Source: Pyronema omphalodes (taxonomy: Eukaryota > Ascomycota > Pezizomycetes > Pezizales > Pyronemataceae). Taken from it: a stretch of 64,000 bases of DNA. Shown one piece after another: positions 10,848-21,060 of this stretch. A program made the position numbers and the translations under genes. Location of the stretch: the NCBI GenBank assembly GCA_024516155.1, contig JAJJXM010000040.1, positions 248,001 through 312,000 of the forward strand. The letters are read 5' to 3'. Every line of letters begins with the position of its first letter. The first letter of the stretch is position 1. The notes under the pieces were generated by a model. The model had not been told where the DNA came from, ran no database searches, and saw only the letters and a program-made list of their open reading frames with translations.

Positions 10848-12407
10848 TTACACCAACACGATGATCTCAAATTCATTAAATTTCTCCAAATATTTCATTT
10901 TCCTTCTGTAGACCTTCAAATGAGGATTTGGACTCATTCTTGACGATAATTTTTGGTATCCCGCCATATCTCGCATTTCCGCAGTCGGTGCAAAGAAAGG
11001 GTCGAAAACCAAAAGTGATCGCGAGCCATCTCGCCATTTTTCGAGTCCAATGATGGTCATCGAATGACCGGCGTGTTGAAGGTAAATAGGTGCCAGATTA
11101 GTTCCCATGACCGTTTTCTTGCTAACTTCGGAGATTAGGCCGGCTCTGAAGTAGTCTTCTACAAAGTCGAGGAGAGCGTTTTGAGCACTGTTTTTGATCT
11201 TGGGAGTTGCTACAAAAGCCCGTGCACGAGATTTGATGCCGACTGTTGTCAAGAGAGTTTGCGCCTGAGAGATGTTAGAGGGTTTGGAGAGGGTGAAAGG
11301 GAAAAGGTCCAAAGTTACCTCGGAGGTTCCAATATATTTTCGGGTTCCATAGATACCCCCAGTTTCCTGACGCGCACTGCTGTTGATTCCCTTGGACCAA
11401 CCTTTTTCGATCAGTTCCTGAAGTTTCAGGATAGTTGGAATTCTCCCCTCGAAGGGATGGCTTCCTCGCGGATGATTTGCTTGAATAAACGAGATCATCA
11501 TCTGTATATTTCTGTATCCACAGAAACCGCCTTCTTTGGTGATCTGTTTTCCAACATGCTTGACGGATCTATCGCACAAATATGTCCTGGAAACATCCGG
11601 GTCCTTCTCCGATAGCAATGCGATCGTATGGATAAGATCGGGTGTCTCATTAGCAATCTGGACTTCGTTAACCAGCCGCCCTGTCTCAGGATCATATTTC
11701 TTAACAGAAATCGCCTTTCCGCCTCTCTCGAGTTGCACTCGCAACCAATCCGGCATCTGCGCTTCATTCGCATATGGCCCCAAATCTGAATTCTTCTTGC
11801 GAGCTGCTTCCTTTTCTGCACTCGTACTTGCGCGTTCCCCTAGATCTTTAACAGCTGCAATTGCTTCACCGCGCCTACTACTGCTTCTCTTCACTTTTGA
11901 AGGAGGTGTTTCCTCTGATGACGATATTCTGTGCTTCCGGCTTTCCGACCTTCGTAATTTTTCCTCTCCACTTCTATGCGACCCATCCTTCTCCCGTCGG
12001 CTGTCAGACCTGCGTAAACCATCGGCATGTCTACTAGCAGCTCGTTCCGCTTTCTCGGTCCACTCCGTCTGCTCGCTACGCCGAACTTTGCTCTCGCTTC
12101 TTCGCGGTTTACTCTCCGATCGCTTTCTGCTGGGGCTTCTGCGCTGCGCGCTATCGCTCCGCCGCATTTTGCTGGAGGACCTCTTTTCGGATGGTGGGGG
12201 CATGGTGGTGATTGCGATAGCAGCGCGCTCGAACCAACTGAGGGACGAAGGAGGAGGAGAGCGGCGACGGGTGCGAGAAGGCCTCTCGGTGTGAGTAGGG
12301 CGAGACCGGTGTTCTGATCTACTTCTATGCATTTCCTTTTCTCCGCCTCTGCGTGATGAGGGAGAGAGGACAGGTGCGCCCTGCTCGGTGCTTTGTTCAT
12401 TCCCCAT
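10848..12407 (-). CDS. C78-family cysteine peptidase (ZUFSP/Mug105-like), Arg/Ser-rich N-terminus
   Basis: Single exon of 519 aa from ATG 12407. The C-terminal 250 residues carry the hallmarks of peptidase C78 (UfSP / ZUFSP-ZUP1): the nucleophile in GGFCGYRN (Cys296), the catalytic His in QHAGHSMTIIG (His448) and the Asp in LVFDP (Asp469). The His-to-Asp spacing fits the family. ZUFSP proteins cleave ubiquitin chains, mainly K63-linked, in DNA-damage responses; UfSP members act on UFM1. This protein lacks the zinc fingers of human ZUFSP and instead has about 180 residues of Arg/Ser/Glu repeats such as RRSESK. The open frame extends 62 codons upstream, but this ATG begins MGNEQST, a classic N-myristoylation signal, so I chose it. 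Membrane anchoring is an inference. Ubiquitin specificity is not settled by sequence. Confidence 0.85.
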   Translation of the reverse strand: MGNEQSTEQGAPVLSPSSRRGGEKEMHRSRSEHRSRPTHTERPSRTRRRSPPPSSLSWFERAAIAITTMPPPSEKRSSSKMRRSDSAQRRSPSRKRSESKPRRSESKVRRSEQTEWTEKAERAASRHADGLRRSDSRREKDGSHRSGEEKLRRSESRKHRISSSEETPPSKVKRSSSRRGEAIAAVKDLGERASTSAEKEAARKKNSDLGPYANEAQMPDWLRVQLERGGKAISVKKYDPETGRLVNEVQIANETPDLIHTIALLSEKDPDVSRTYLCDRSVKHVGKQITKEGGFCGYRNIQMMISFIQANHPRGSHPFEGRIPTILKLQELIEKGWSKGINSSARQETGGIYGTRKYIGTSEVTLDLFPFTLSKPSNISQAQTLLTTVGIKSRARAFVATPKIKNSAQNALLDFVEDYFRAGLISEVSKKTVMGTNLAPIYLQHAGHSMTIIGLEKWRDGSRSLLVFDPFFAPTAEMRDMAGYQKLSSRMSPNPHLKVYRRKMKYLEKFNEFEIIVLV

Positions 12408-14849
12408 TATTATTTGTGTGTTTCCGATATGAAGGATTGCCATGTGCGGTTGCGGGTTGATGTTCGAGAATGAGGTAGCCGGTTTCGTGTACAGACAGAC
12501 AGATATTCGCGGTGTAACAAAGTTGACGCTGTGCAAGCGGAAAAACAGGAGGAGCGCGAGGTGGGATATTGAAAAGGTGAATTGAATTGACAAAATAGCA
12601 ATCCGATCCCACCCAGAGGTGGCAGGGAAGGTGGTGAGAAGCAGCTGCTGTTAGCAAGGAGGCACCATGATGTGTTGTTAGAGCTAAAACTCCGCACAGT
12701 GTAAGTAAGTGTGCGCCTGCATGAGCAGGGATCGAGATGGGGATGGTCGTGAGTGAGCAGCAGTGAATGCCCGACCGGTCGCCATAGGCTGCATGGCTAT
12801 GCGGTACTGGATGGAGAAGGGCTAGCCATTAGATGGTAGAAGACGTCTGGAATAACGACCCACGATGTGGTTCGGCACATACGTGGACCGCGTGGAACGT
12901 TCGCGGGTGGGGAAATAGAATGCCGCAGCGAAGCTAGGGACCGTCTAGCATGCGGACAGCTGTACAGGGAAAACTGTAAAAGCGTGGCTGAGAATCGCGT
13001 ATAAGAACTAGCCGCGCGGGCCGACGTCGTCTTTAGAATAGAAATGCCGCCGGGCCCGACAATATCGGGGCTTCAGCATTCGCGCCGGCGCTGTTGTAAA
13101 AAGGTACCTGATCTTCGATTGGATTAGCGAGGTACAAGTTTCAACTTTTCGTGCCAGCTTGGTGTGATAATTATAAGCGCCACGTCTCTTCCGAACTGTC
13201 AAATCTGGGAGGGAATTCGGGAAGTTGCCGTCGGGTGAGTGATGTCGAAATACAAAGGCTCTACACATACACGTTGGCTGTTTCGTGCCTATTCGATTCT
13301 CAGGTGACTCTCGATCAACTGGAATGGCGTGAACTTACTTGCGAGCATCGTGGGTATCGGTACGGCTATGTACAATCCCGGGGATCTCGGAGATTTGATC
13401 TGTGGAATCGTGGTATTGGCGGGGGAAAAGATGGTGGTTGAGGATCTCCACTGGTGAAAATCCTAGCTGGCGGTTGCCTCGTGTCACCCAGGGGTTTAGT
13501 GTCACTGCAGGATCATAAGCTAACTCTCATCTACTTCCTCCACTGCTTCCGACTCATCTCAAACTCAACTTCATTATTTGACACCAGAATAGTCTTGCTT
13601 CAATCATCCCTCGCTAGATACATGTCTAAAGAATAAGAAGAGGAAGAACTGTGAACCCGCTACCGAGATCTCCAGCCACTCGTGAACCATCAACTCAGTG
13701 AGGCTCTAGACAGCTCCCGAATCGATGACAAGTCACATATCCGCATTCCGATGGCCTTGGCAGTAGTATCTACTATACTTCACGGATAGATTGAGAGATG
13801 TAAGTAGAAAACGTAGGATCCGGTGTATTTCGCATGTTTGTCAACCGGGTGTTCTTGATAGCTATACTCCAAGAGCGAATACTAATGCAACCAGAGCGTG
13901 GGGAGCATTCTAAAATACTTGTGTATTCCGAAAACTCAATATTCTTAACGCTTCGTCCCATCCAAATCTTAGGACCCTTTCGTTGCGTAATGTAATACAA
14001 CTCAATTAAACTGCCTTGTGTTTGGCTTTTGAAATCCCGCTTAATCTTCCGGAGTACTTTCAGATACTAATATCTTCCTGTAGTCATATTGCATATTTGA
14101 AGTTGACTTGAAGTTTCAGCATATCTTATACAAACGAATTAACCCATGGATATTTGACACTCTTTTAGAATCTATTGGGATACACATGTTTCTGTGTTGA
14201 TCTCTTGAATAATTATGCCGAGGATCACAACCTTGACATCCCTGCCAAACCCTAAACCCTAGCACTTCCTGGGATACCGCTACTGTCATGCGAACGCTCG
14301 GGTGCATTGAACGTTCTATGTATGTGCATATGCAAGCTGCGTACTTACTTAGATTAAATCTGTAAGATGCGGCAAAATTTGGATGGCTTGGAGGGGAAAT
14401 TCACGCAGCTGCAGATGTCGGGATGAGATGGAATAGGAAATATTTTTAGGAACTGCGATGAACTCGATATGATGTGTAGGTCATAGGGCTCAGAAACGTA
14501 TTACGATCCCGGTACAAACGGTCATACCTAGACGGTGGGCTCAATAAATATACTAATTTCAACTCTGAGAATATAAGAAGCCTTACCGAAGAAGCGAGTG
14601 ACTATTTACGGCAGGTTTTCGGCATTTGCTCTTGACATATTCAGAGGTTTCGTTATCGTACATACTAAGTACCAGTAATGGATTTAATTTAACACCCATC
14701 ACGTCGAAAACTCAAGGCACATACGTATTTGGCGTAAAGAAGACATTCGAATTGCATTAACTCCATTATACTCCCACATAATCCCTATACCCATCAAATA
14801 CTCATAGATCGTTACTCCTGATTGTTATCTAGGCTCCGCCCTCCAGTAT
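12408..14849. other. 2.4-kb intergenic region
   Basis: Upstream of the C78 peptidase gene and downstream of the small membrane-protein gene. The first several hundred bases should hold the peptidase promoter. Short ORFs on both strands are unremarkable. A CCCTAAACCCTA stretch near 14250 is too short to be telomeric. Confidence 0.45.
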
Positions 14850-15657
14850 CTATATCTCTAATCCTATTTCTCCATCTTCGTTGACAATCACACGTCCTTC
14901 AATTTCTCCCTGAGAATTTCTAACCAATTCTCCTCCGGAAATGGGGCCTCCAGATGGTAAATCTGGTACTTCAACAATATCCGGCGTTTGTTGCTCCTCA
15001 CCATTCAATGGCATTTCATCCTCCACTCTTACAGTTTCCATTCTGGAACGACTAGCCAACCGTTCGTCAGAAATTCCCTCTCCATTTCCCGGAACTTTAC
15101 AGATAATAACTTCCGGTGATTGCTGCCCCTCGTTACCTTGTTCTTGGGCATTCTCTACCGGTACGATTTCCATTCCCGGTCGTCTGATTATACGTCCCCT
15201 TGAACTACCCAAGGTGCCATGTTCTGAATCCTGATTAACACCTCTTGGTCGTCGCTTCTTCCTGGTTAGGCTTCGCATATCTTCAACCCTCCTATACCTG
15301 GTTCTGGGACGCGCATTAACCCCCTCTACAACCTCCGGGCCCTCTGCATCTCTCGAGAAAACACCATTTTGCTCAGCAGCTTGCTCCACATCTACAAACT
15401 TGGTATACTTAAATCTTGACCCCACCTTGAAAGTATGTTTACGCTTCTAAATATATTCGATTAGCCTCCCCTCATCCTTGTTTCACATCAAACATATCTT
15501 CCATGGAATAACTTACCCTCTCCTTTATACGAACTATCAACCTCTTTATCCAAATCCTCAGATACGACAAAAAAACTATCAGCGAAGGAAGCCCCAAAAA
15601 GATACCGATCATCACTCCAATCATCCATTTTTCAGATTCATCGTCCATCCGATACAT
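14850..15657 (-). CDS. Small single-span membrane protein with a tandem 44-residue repeat
   Basis: Two exons, 15657-15517 and 15446-14850, separated by a 70-nt GTAAGT intron with branch GCTAATC, give 245 aa. Residues 11-33 form one hydrophobic segment (IGVMIGIFLGLPSLIVFLSY), followed by a basic stretch (KRLIVRIKERKRK) typical of a cytosolic flank. The rest is a charged hydrophilic tail. Residues 138-181 and 182-225 are related repeats: GMEIVPVE...QQSPEVI against RMETVRVE...QQTPDIV. A weaker copy starts near residue 62 (KFVDVEQ). No family is recognised. A short N-terminal ectodomain, one span and a repeat tail could serve as a membrane-tethered scaffold (inference). The start could also be Met4. 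A six-codon upstream ORF ends 1 nt before the ATG. Confidence 0.6.
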
Positions 15658-17488
15658 CTCACCGCTGACAGGAATCCATTTTTCTCGACTTTGTTTCTCC
15701 TAGGTTTGGTTTATTTTAAAGTGGAATTCGTAGCGAGGCATCGTGGTAGGAAAAAGCGAGGACGGAGGGAATTAACGAGGGGCTATTGTAGGCGTAATTT
15801 GATTGGCGGAGGATAGAAAATGGACTGTGGCGATAAGTTGTGGTGGAGTTGCACATTGAGAGAGGGAGGTGGAGTGATGTTGGTGAGGTGCGACAGGATA
15901 TCTGGTGTAGTGGCTGTACCCACGTCTATTGCATTAGTTTTGATATCTGTAGGTCACGGTTATGGGCAACACACTCCTATTCTCACTATTAATAACTACC
16001 TGGTTTGTATATACACAGGGTTGATACCATAGATAATCACGGCTTCACAAAGCCATAAAATTACACGCGACTGAAAAATACAACTGGAAGGGAGTTTCAC
16101 TGGGTGTCCTTGACAAAGAGAACGGGATCACGGTTTCTTTAGTCCCGCATAGGCCTTAAAATCCTCAAACGGTGTATGATTAAGTAGACGAATAAGCATA
16201 ACGGGAAATATTGACAATCGCACAGAGATAACCGCGTGGAGATAATCGCACAGATGAAATCTGATATCCTCTAGCTATTATAGGCTGAGCGTTCACGGGG
16301 CGTCCACTTAGTACTATGATGACCGACAGTCCAACTAGTAGCTTCGATTTTAGATATTTCGGCCTTGGTTAGAAACCTAACCGATCAATCGTATAAGGCT
16401 GAAGCTAGAAGATTCTACTGAGCAGACGCGATAGCCGGAGGAAGATTCATGGCCTAAGAGGGCTTGCCTCCCACGGCAAGCTCAGCTAACTCAGTGGGGT
16501 CGATATCTGATTAGATAGCTTGTGTGATTGGGGTAACGCCTGACAGTGTATGAACAGTAGGTGACTATTTTGGTCATCGGTTCCATACTTAGTGACGTCG
16601 GCAAATATTTGGCACTAGTTAGGCGTATTGTTGCAATGTTGTATGGTGGGTTCAGTAGCGGTGTGGTTACGCGATAGAGGGAGGGCGGGGAATGGTGGGA
16701 AAAAAAAATGAAAAAAAGGAAAAAAACACTTTTTGCAGAATTAGAACTGTGTGTGCATAATTACAATGATCAATGTACTACGTTGCCAATTTTCCTGTAA
16801 TTTCGGGGATTGAGAGGGTGTTGGATAGAAAATCACTCGTGGTCAGGGTTAGGTTTATACAATCTGCCAGAACGCGGTTGCGTCGTCGTACATGGGCCTT
16901 CGAGGACTCGATCTGCGTATGGTGACATAGATAACGTGGTTGCGTTCATTTTGATATACAAAGATTTGTACTTTTCCAATAGAGCGAATACCAACCAAAA
17001 ACGATTGACCGTGAGGCCGATTATCTGCCGAACGATATGTTCATTGCAAAGTTCAAATCCTCAGATGGACCACGGCGATTCTCGGGAGAAAGATCATGCA
17101 TACTAATAGCATTTCACGGCCCGTGATGATCCAAATCACATAACCCCATTGTTCGCACTATTCTGTCAATCCCGCTCCGTTAATCAGATCTCGTCTCTGT
17201 GCGGCCACATTAGAACGATGCGACAACCGATTTTCCAGCACCCGATAGTAGTCGTCACAAATTGCGACGAGCTATTAAGAGGGTATATAATCCCCTCAGT
17301 CGCGCGCGATCTGAGGAGATTTCTACCACTCTCGACAAACATCTTCTCGAGCCACTCCTATCTTTCAAGACATCGCCATAATCGCCATCTTTACAAGCAC
17401 TACAAATCTTTTAATAACTATCCATAATATCTTTAACGTTACCTTATCACCTCTTTTTTTTTGACGCCCCTACAAGTCAACGTTCACC
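15658..17488. promoter_or_regulatory. 1.8-kb divergent intergenic region
   Basis: Lies between divergently oriented genes. It contains the upstream ORF at 15659-15679, a small GCTTGCC/GGCAAGC hairpin near 16465, an A-rich run near 16700 and, close to the downstream gene, a TATA box at 17284-17290 followed by a pyrimidine-rich leader. I see no further coding sequence. Confidence 0.45.
17284..17290 (+). promoter_or_regulatory. TATA box of the small basic-protein gene
   Basis: TATATAA about 200 bp before the ATG at 17489, followed by a CT- and CAA-rich leader typical of strongly expressed fungal genes. Confidence 0.55.
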
Positions 17489-17680
17489 ATGACCAACACC
17501 CGCGACAGAAGAAAGAACGTTCAACGCAACGCCATTAAAGCCTTCACCCGTCCCGATGCCACCGAAGGACAACACAAACACCAAAAGATTTGGGTTGCTA
17601 ATTCTGTCGCCGCGGCTTCCAAAATGGAAAAGCGATTCAAGCTCGATGCCGATAGTTTGGCCAAGAAGACCAAGTCTTAG
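17489..17680 (+). CDS. Small basic protein of unknown function (63 aa)
   Basis: Single exon with a good start context (TTCACCATGACC), preceded by a CT-rich leader and a TATA box. The 63-residue product is rich in Lys, Arg and Ala, has no membrane segment or signal peptide and is predicted to be largely helical: RDRRKNVQRNAIKAFTRP at the N-terminus, AAASKMEKRFKLDADSLAKK at the C-terminus. I do not recognise a family. The TATA box and clean leader suggest an abundant or inducible transcript. It is followed by an (ACT)n microsatellite and an AT-rich 3' region with AATAAA-like signals near 18070. Confidence 0.6.
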   Translation: MTNTRDRRKNVQRNAIKAFTRPDATEGQHKHQKIWVANSVAAASKMEKRFKLDADSLAKKTKS

Positions 17681-17714
17681 AACAAATAATTAACTACTAC
17701 AAGGCGAGTTCCTT

Positions 17715-17716
<2 letters not shown>

Positions 17717-17762
<46 letters not shown>
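17717..17762. repeat. (ACT)n microsatellite
   Basis: About fifteen ACT triplets, one interrupted, in the 3' flank of the small basic-protein gene. Confidence 0.9.
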
Positions 17763-17763
<1 letters not shown>

Positions 17764-18835
17764 CACGTTCTTCGCAACGGCTTGACTTACGGATTATGAA
17801 ACTCTAGATACCCCATGTTAAGCCCGGTCGCGAAAGAGGAAAGAATACCCAACGACATGACACCGAGGATTGCCTGATATAAGTACCATGAACCCCTATA
17901 ACCATCGTTTGAAAACTTCATCATCTCTACACTCACTACCAATCTTTTCACAGAGATCAGAATACAGGGATTTTATAATATGAAGGATATCCTATGTTTA
18001 TTTCTATATCCATGTCATATTTTTATTTTGTATTATTATTATTATATTTTCACTGTACGATGTAATTTATAATAAAATAAAATAAACCTTAGTCTCAGAA
18101 TACGTAAAAAAAAATAGTCCCGATCGTCTTGACCGCTTTGTGACTGTGAGTGGCTACACGTAAACGTCTTCGCTGTTACGAGTTCATCGAAGTTGGTGTG
18201 CTTAATGGCAAGTGCTATGTCTGTTCTTGATGCATTGAACTAACTTGCATATGACTGCGCTTACCGCGTAACATATTCGCTTGAACCGTTTACATACGCA
18301 CCGTTTTCTTTCTTTAACTCCGCCACATTGGCTAAAAACCTTGTTTTTGGTTGGAACCAAACGCACCCTTAGTAAGCCATTCAGCCTCTAGCCTTTAATG
18401 CAGCGTTAAAGTGGCTGCTGAATTACCGGAATGGCAGCCTACAAGTGATGCCGCTATAATTCTTCTCAATATAATCATCCAGCTTGGAACCCCGAACGCA
18501 CCACGTAGTTCACGGCCAAATGATTAGATGGCCTATTAAATCACGGACTTAAGGACCACAGTGGCACTCCGTCAGACGTTATCATGCATGTGTCTCAATT
18601 AATATCCGATTCCGAAAACCAGTTAACAAAAACGCGCATTCCGCGCCCAAAAGAAATAAGTATATTCCGTATCACACACTTCCAGAAGTCTCTATTCCCT
18701 TTCCCCACTATCACCAGCACCACTACAACCAATCCATAACTTATCTCCAACGCTTCCCTCCTCTACTCCAACACTTTCCTTCAACCCATCCCATACCGGC
18801 CTACAGCCCATCTTACAAACCCACCCCACATCCCA
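17763..18835. other. 1.1-kb intergenic region with dispersed-repeat fragments
   Basis: Begins with an AT-rich probable 3' UTR (to about 18110). It then holds a 37-bp repeat (18331-18367) matching 1898-1934, and a partial copy at 18484-18502 (TTGGAACCCCGAACGCACC). No gene is seen. Confidence 0.5.
18331..18367. repeat. Dispersed 37-bp repeat, second copy
   Basis: Shares GCTAAAAACCTTGTTTT and ACGCACC with 1898-1934, 31 of 37 positions identical without gaps. It may be the terminus of a non-autonomous element; the opposite terminus is not visible here. Confidence 0.55.
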
Positions 18836-19306
18836 CTACGGCAACCCCCCATCCTCAACCACCACATAATACCACTCCACATTCATCAACGCCAGCACCA
18901 TTTTCCAACCTCTACAATACCAACCCCAAACCACGGCCCAAGTAGCAAGCAAAACATAGCCTCTCGGATCAAACCAATAACAACCGCAACCGACCAATCC
19001 GCCTAGTATAATACTAACCAATCCCGCCAGTTTTATAATAGTTTCGAAACTGCTGTGGATTATCCACATGTGCAGTAAGTCGTCTGTTCTGTTGGAAAGG
19101 GGATGGGTTCCGGAGAGGGGTGAACGCGGTGAGATGGTGGTGGGATGCATGGGGCGGGAGGAGGAAGGGTGCTGCTGGGAGGAATTGGCTTCAAGGGCAC
19201 GGGGACTGCAGAAAAGGTAGGCGCCTGTGTGTTTGGGATGGGAACTGTTGGAGGTGTTGATGATGGTGCCGTAGTTGGGGGCGGAGGAGGAGGCGGTGGT
19301 GGCCAT
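18836..19306 (-). CDS. Ser/Pro-rich protein with two C-terminal hydrophobic segments (paralogue A)
   Basis: 156-aa ORF from ATG 19306. Residues 1-75 are Ser/Pro/Thr/His-rich and disordered. The C-terminal half holds two hydrophobic segments: TIIKLAGLVSIILGGLVGC, then YVLLATWAVVWGWYC, then a basic GWK. The second hydrophobic block and WYC-x-GW motif match the protein at 19822-20448, which is also on the minus strand, so the two look like a tandem duplication. No family is recognised. A two-span membrane protein with a disordered cytosolic N-terminus is the simplest reading. A different frame is open through the proline-rich part up to 19536, so an upstream exon is possible. Confidence 0.45.
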   Translation of the reverse strand: MATTASSSAPNYGTIINTSNSSHPKHTGAYLFCSPRALEANSSQQHPSSSRPMHPTTISPRSPLSGTHPLSNRTDDLLHMWIIHSSFETIIKLAGLVSIILGGLVGCGCYWFDPRGYVLLATWAVVWGWYCRGWKMVLALMNVEWYYVVVEDGGLP

Positions 19307-19821
19307 GTTGTTGGAGGAGGACTTTCAGTGAGGACTGAGGATTCGCTGAGTCCGGGATGCAGGAGACTGAGAGACTGTACTGAGAAATTGACGTCTTTGG
19401 GGTCGGTGATTGGGAGATCAAGTTCTTCTTGTGGTGGTTTGCAGCAACGGATGATGTGGACGGTAATGGAGAAAAAGGATAGCAAGTGAAAGAACTGTTG
19501 CAGGCTTACACGAAATGGAGGATCATGGAGGATCACGGTGATGTATCACGACTTGATTCACGGTATAAAAATTCATGAGAATTGAGACACAGAATTTAGA
19601 AAACAAAAATGGTATATTCCTTTCCCTAATCCTTCTATTGGGCTACTCATACACCACCCATCACCACCAATCCAGGATAACAGATAATCCGCCCGCCCCT
19701 CCCATCATAATCCCACGCAACGTTCCCATTCTCCATAGTCCTCTATACATAGACCAAATATCCCAATCCACCTTGTATGTAGCGGTCTCCCATCCCCTCC
19801 CTCCCTCATGCTCTCCCCCCA
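19307..19821. other. Spacer between the two paralogues
   Basis: About 515 bp containing the presumed promoter of paralogue A and the 3' end of paralogue B. A minus-strand frame open from 19924 to 19661 overlaps the end of paralogue B and may be a frame-shifted continuation of it: it contains TYKVDWDIW, loosely similar to NVEWYY in paralogue A. Confidence 0.3.
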
Positions 19822-20448
19822 TTATCCCCTCCCCACAGCCAGCAAACACCTCCACCCATAACAATACCAGAACCAAACCGCAAACCAAGAACCGGCCAAT
19901 ACACTCCCAGAAAGTAACTGACAAATCTTAAACACGACAACTAAAAGAACAATATTTATCGCTATTATCAGCCGTGACCTCGTGCTGAAACTAAGATGGA
20001 CTAATGCTACATTCTTGGAAAGTGCGTGGAGGGATATATAGGGCATTGGGGGTTGGTAGGGATGGACTGGGTGGTGCGGTTGGCTTTGGTGGTGCGGTTG
20101 GTTTGGGTGGTGCGGTTGGTGCGGTTGGCTTTGGTGGTGCGGTTGATTCGATGATGGGTGATTCGATGATGGGTGATTCGATGACGGATGGTTTGATGAC
20201 GGATGATTTAGCTTATATGTCTGGTTTCCTTGGTTCGTACGATTCGAAAACACCTGGTCTTGGACACCCGAAGGTATTACTGAATAATTCGGGTGCTGCA
20301 TCATCGGCGACTGACAAGGCTGGCCGTGATGTCCTTGTCCTTGTCCTCGTGGTCGGTTTTGAGAATTGGTGCTTCGATCATACGGTGGGTCGATGAAGCT
20401 CATGGTGCAGTATGAGCTGCTGGTACCGAAAGGGCGACGGGAAAACAT
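19822..20448 (-). CDS. Pro/His/Ser-rich protein with two C-terminal hydrophobic segments (paralogue B)
   Basis: 208-aa ORF from ATG 20448 (Met16 is an alternative start). The N-terminal 130 residues are hydrophilic and rich in Gln, His, Pro and Ser, with a four-fold SNHPS repeat and interleaved QPHH/HQSQPH repeats. The C-terminus has two hydrophobic stretches, LIIAINIVLLVVVFKIC and GSWFAVWFWYC followed by YGWR, matching paralogue A at the same position. The reading frame stops soon after this block, in a run of G residues, whereas paralogue A continues for about 18 residues, so a frameshift or missed intron near 19825 is possible. Function unknown. Confidence 0.45.
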   Translation of the reverse strand: MFSRRPFGTSSSYCTMSFIDPPYDRSTNSQNRPRGQGQGHHGQPCQSPMMQHPNYSVIPSGVQDQVFSNRTNQGNQTYKLNHPSSNHPSSNHPSSNHPSSNQPHHQSQPHQPHHPNQPHHQSQPHHPVHPYQPPMPYISLHALSKNVALVHLSFSTRSRLIIAINIVLLVVVFKICQLLSGSVLAGSWFAVWFWYCYGWRCLLAVGRG

Positions 20449-21060
20449 GGTGATTGTGATGGTGATGGTGAAGTTTTGAGTTTCGGATTATGGATAGGAG
20501 GATGTTGGAGGTTGTTGCTGGGAATTGGAGGCGCTGGTGGGAGGAGGTGGAGATGGGAGGTTTTTGTGGGGTTTGTGGGGGTGGTGGAGGAGTGATGTGC
20601 TTGCTGATGTTAATGCATGGTGATGCAGATTGAAAATGGGGGATTAGAGATGTTTATGCGTAATGCTTGTTTAATACCAGTTTTAGTTTTGTCTATGCGG
20701 GGTGTTAACGTGGCCAGGTCTGAATCTTGATAAACAACTGATATTATTATTATCCGACTCTATCGAATTGCAAAGCAAGCGAAATTACTATACTCGACTT
20801 TTTCTTAGATATAGCCATCACTGGTGAGATGGGCGACGGAGCTCAAGACAATTCAGCTATAAGGGCGAGATGACAATCATTTTTAGCATACGATTGCCGG
20901 TTTATGATTCACGATAAATACGAATAACAAACGCAGTAACCCAATCATATTTGCACAAAACAAAACTCTTTGAAAACATATCTATACAAAAGCGTCCATT
21001 ACATCTTACAATATAGTACACAAAACAACAGCACCAAAAATCTGATAACGCTAATGTTTT
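20449..21060. promoter_or_regulatory. Intergenic region upstream of paralogue B
   Basis: Presumed promoter of paralogue B followed, on the other side, by the 3' end of the candidate gene at 21061-21665. The first 200 bp are G-rich on the plus strand. No coding signal. Confidence 0.35.

Noticed and set aside
14245..14262. Telomere-like CCCTAAACCCTA
   Set aside because: Only two units, internal, with no further copies nearby.
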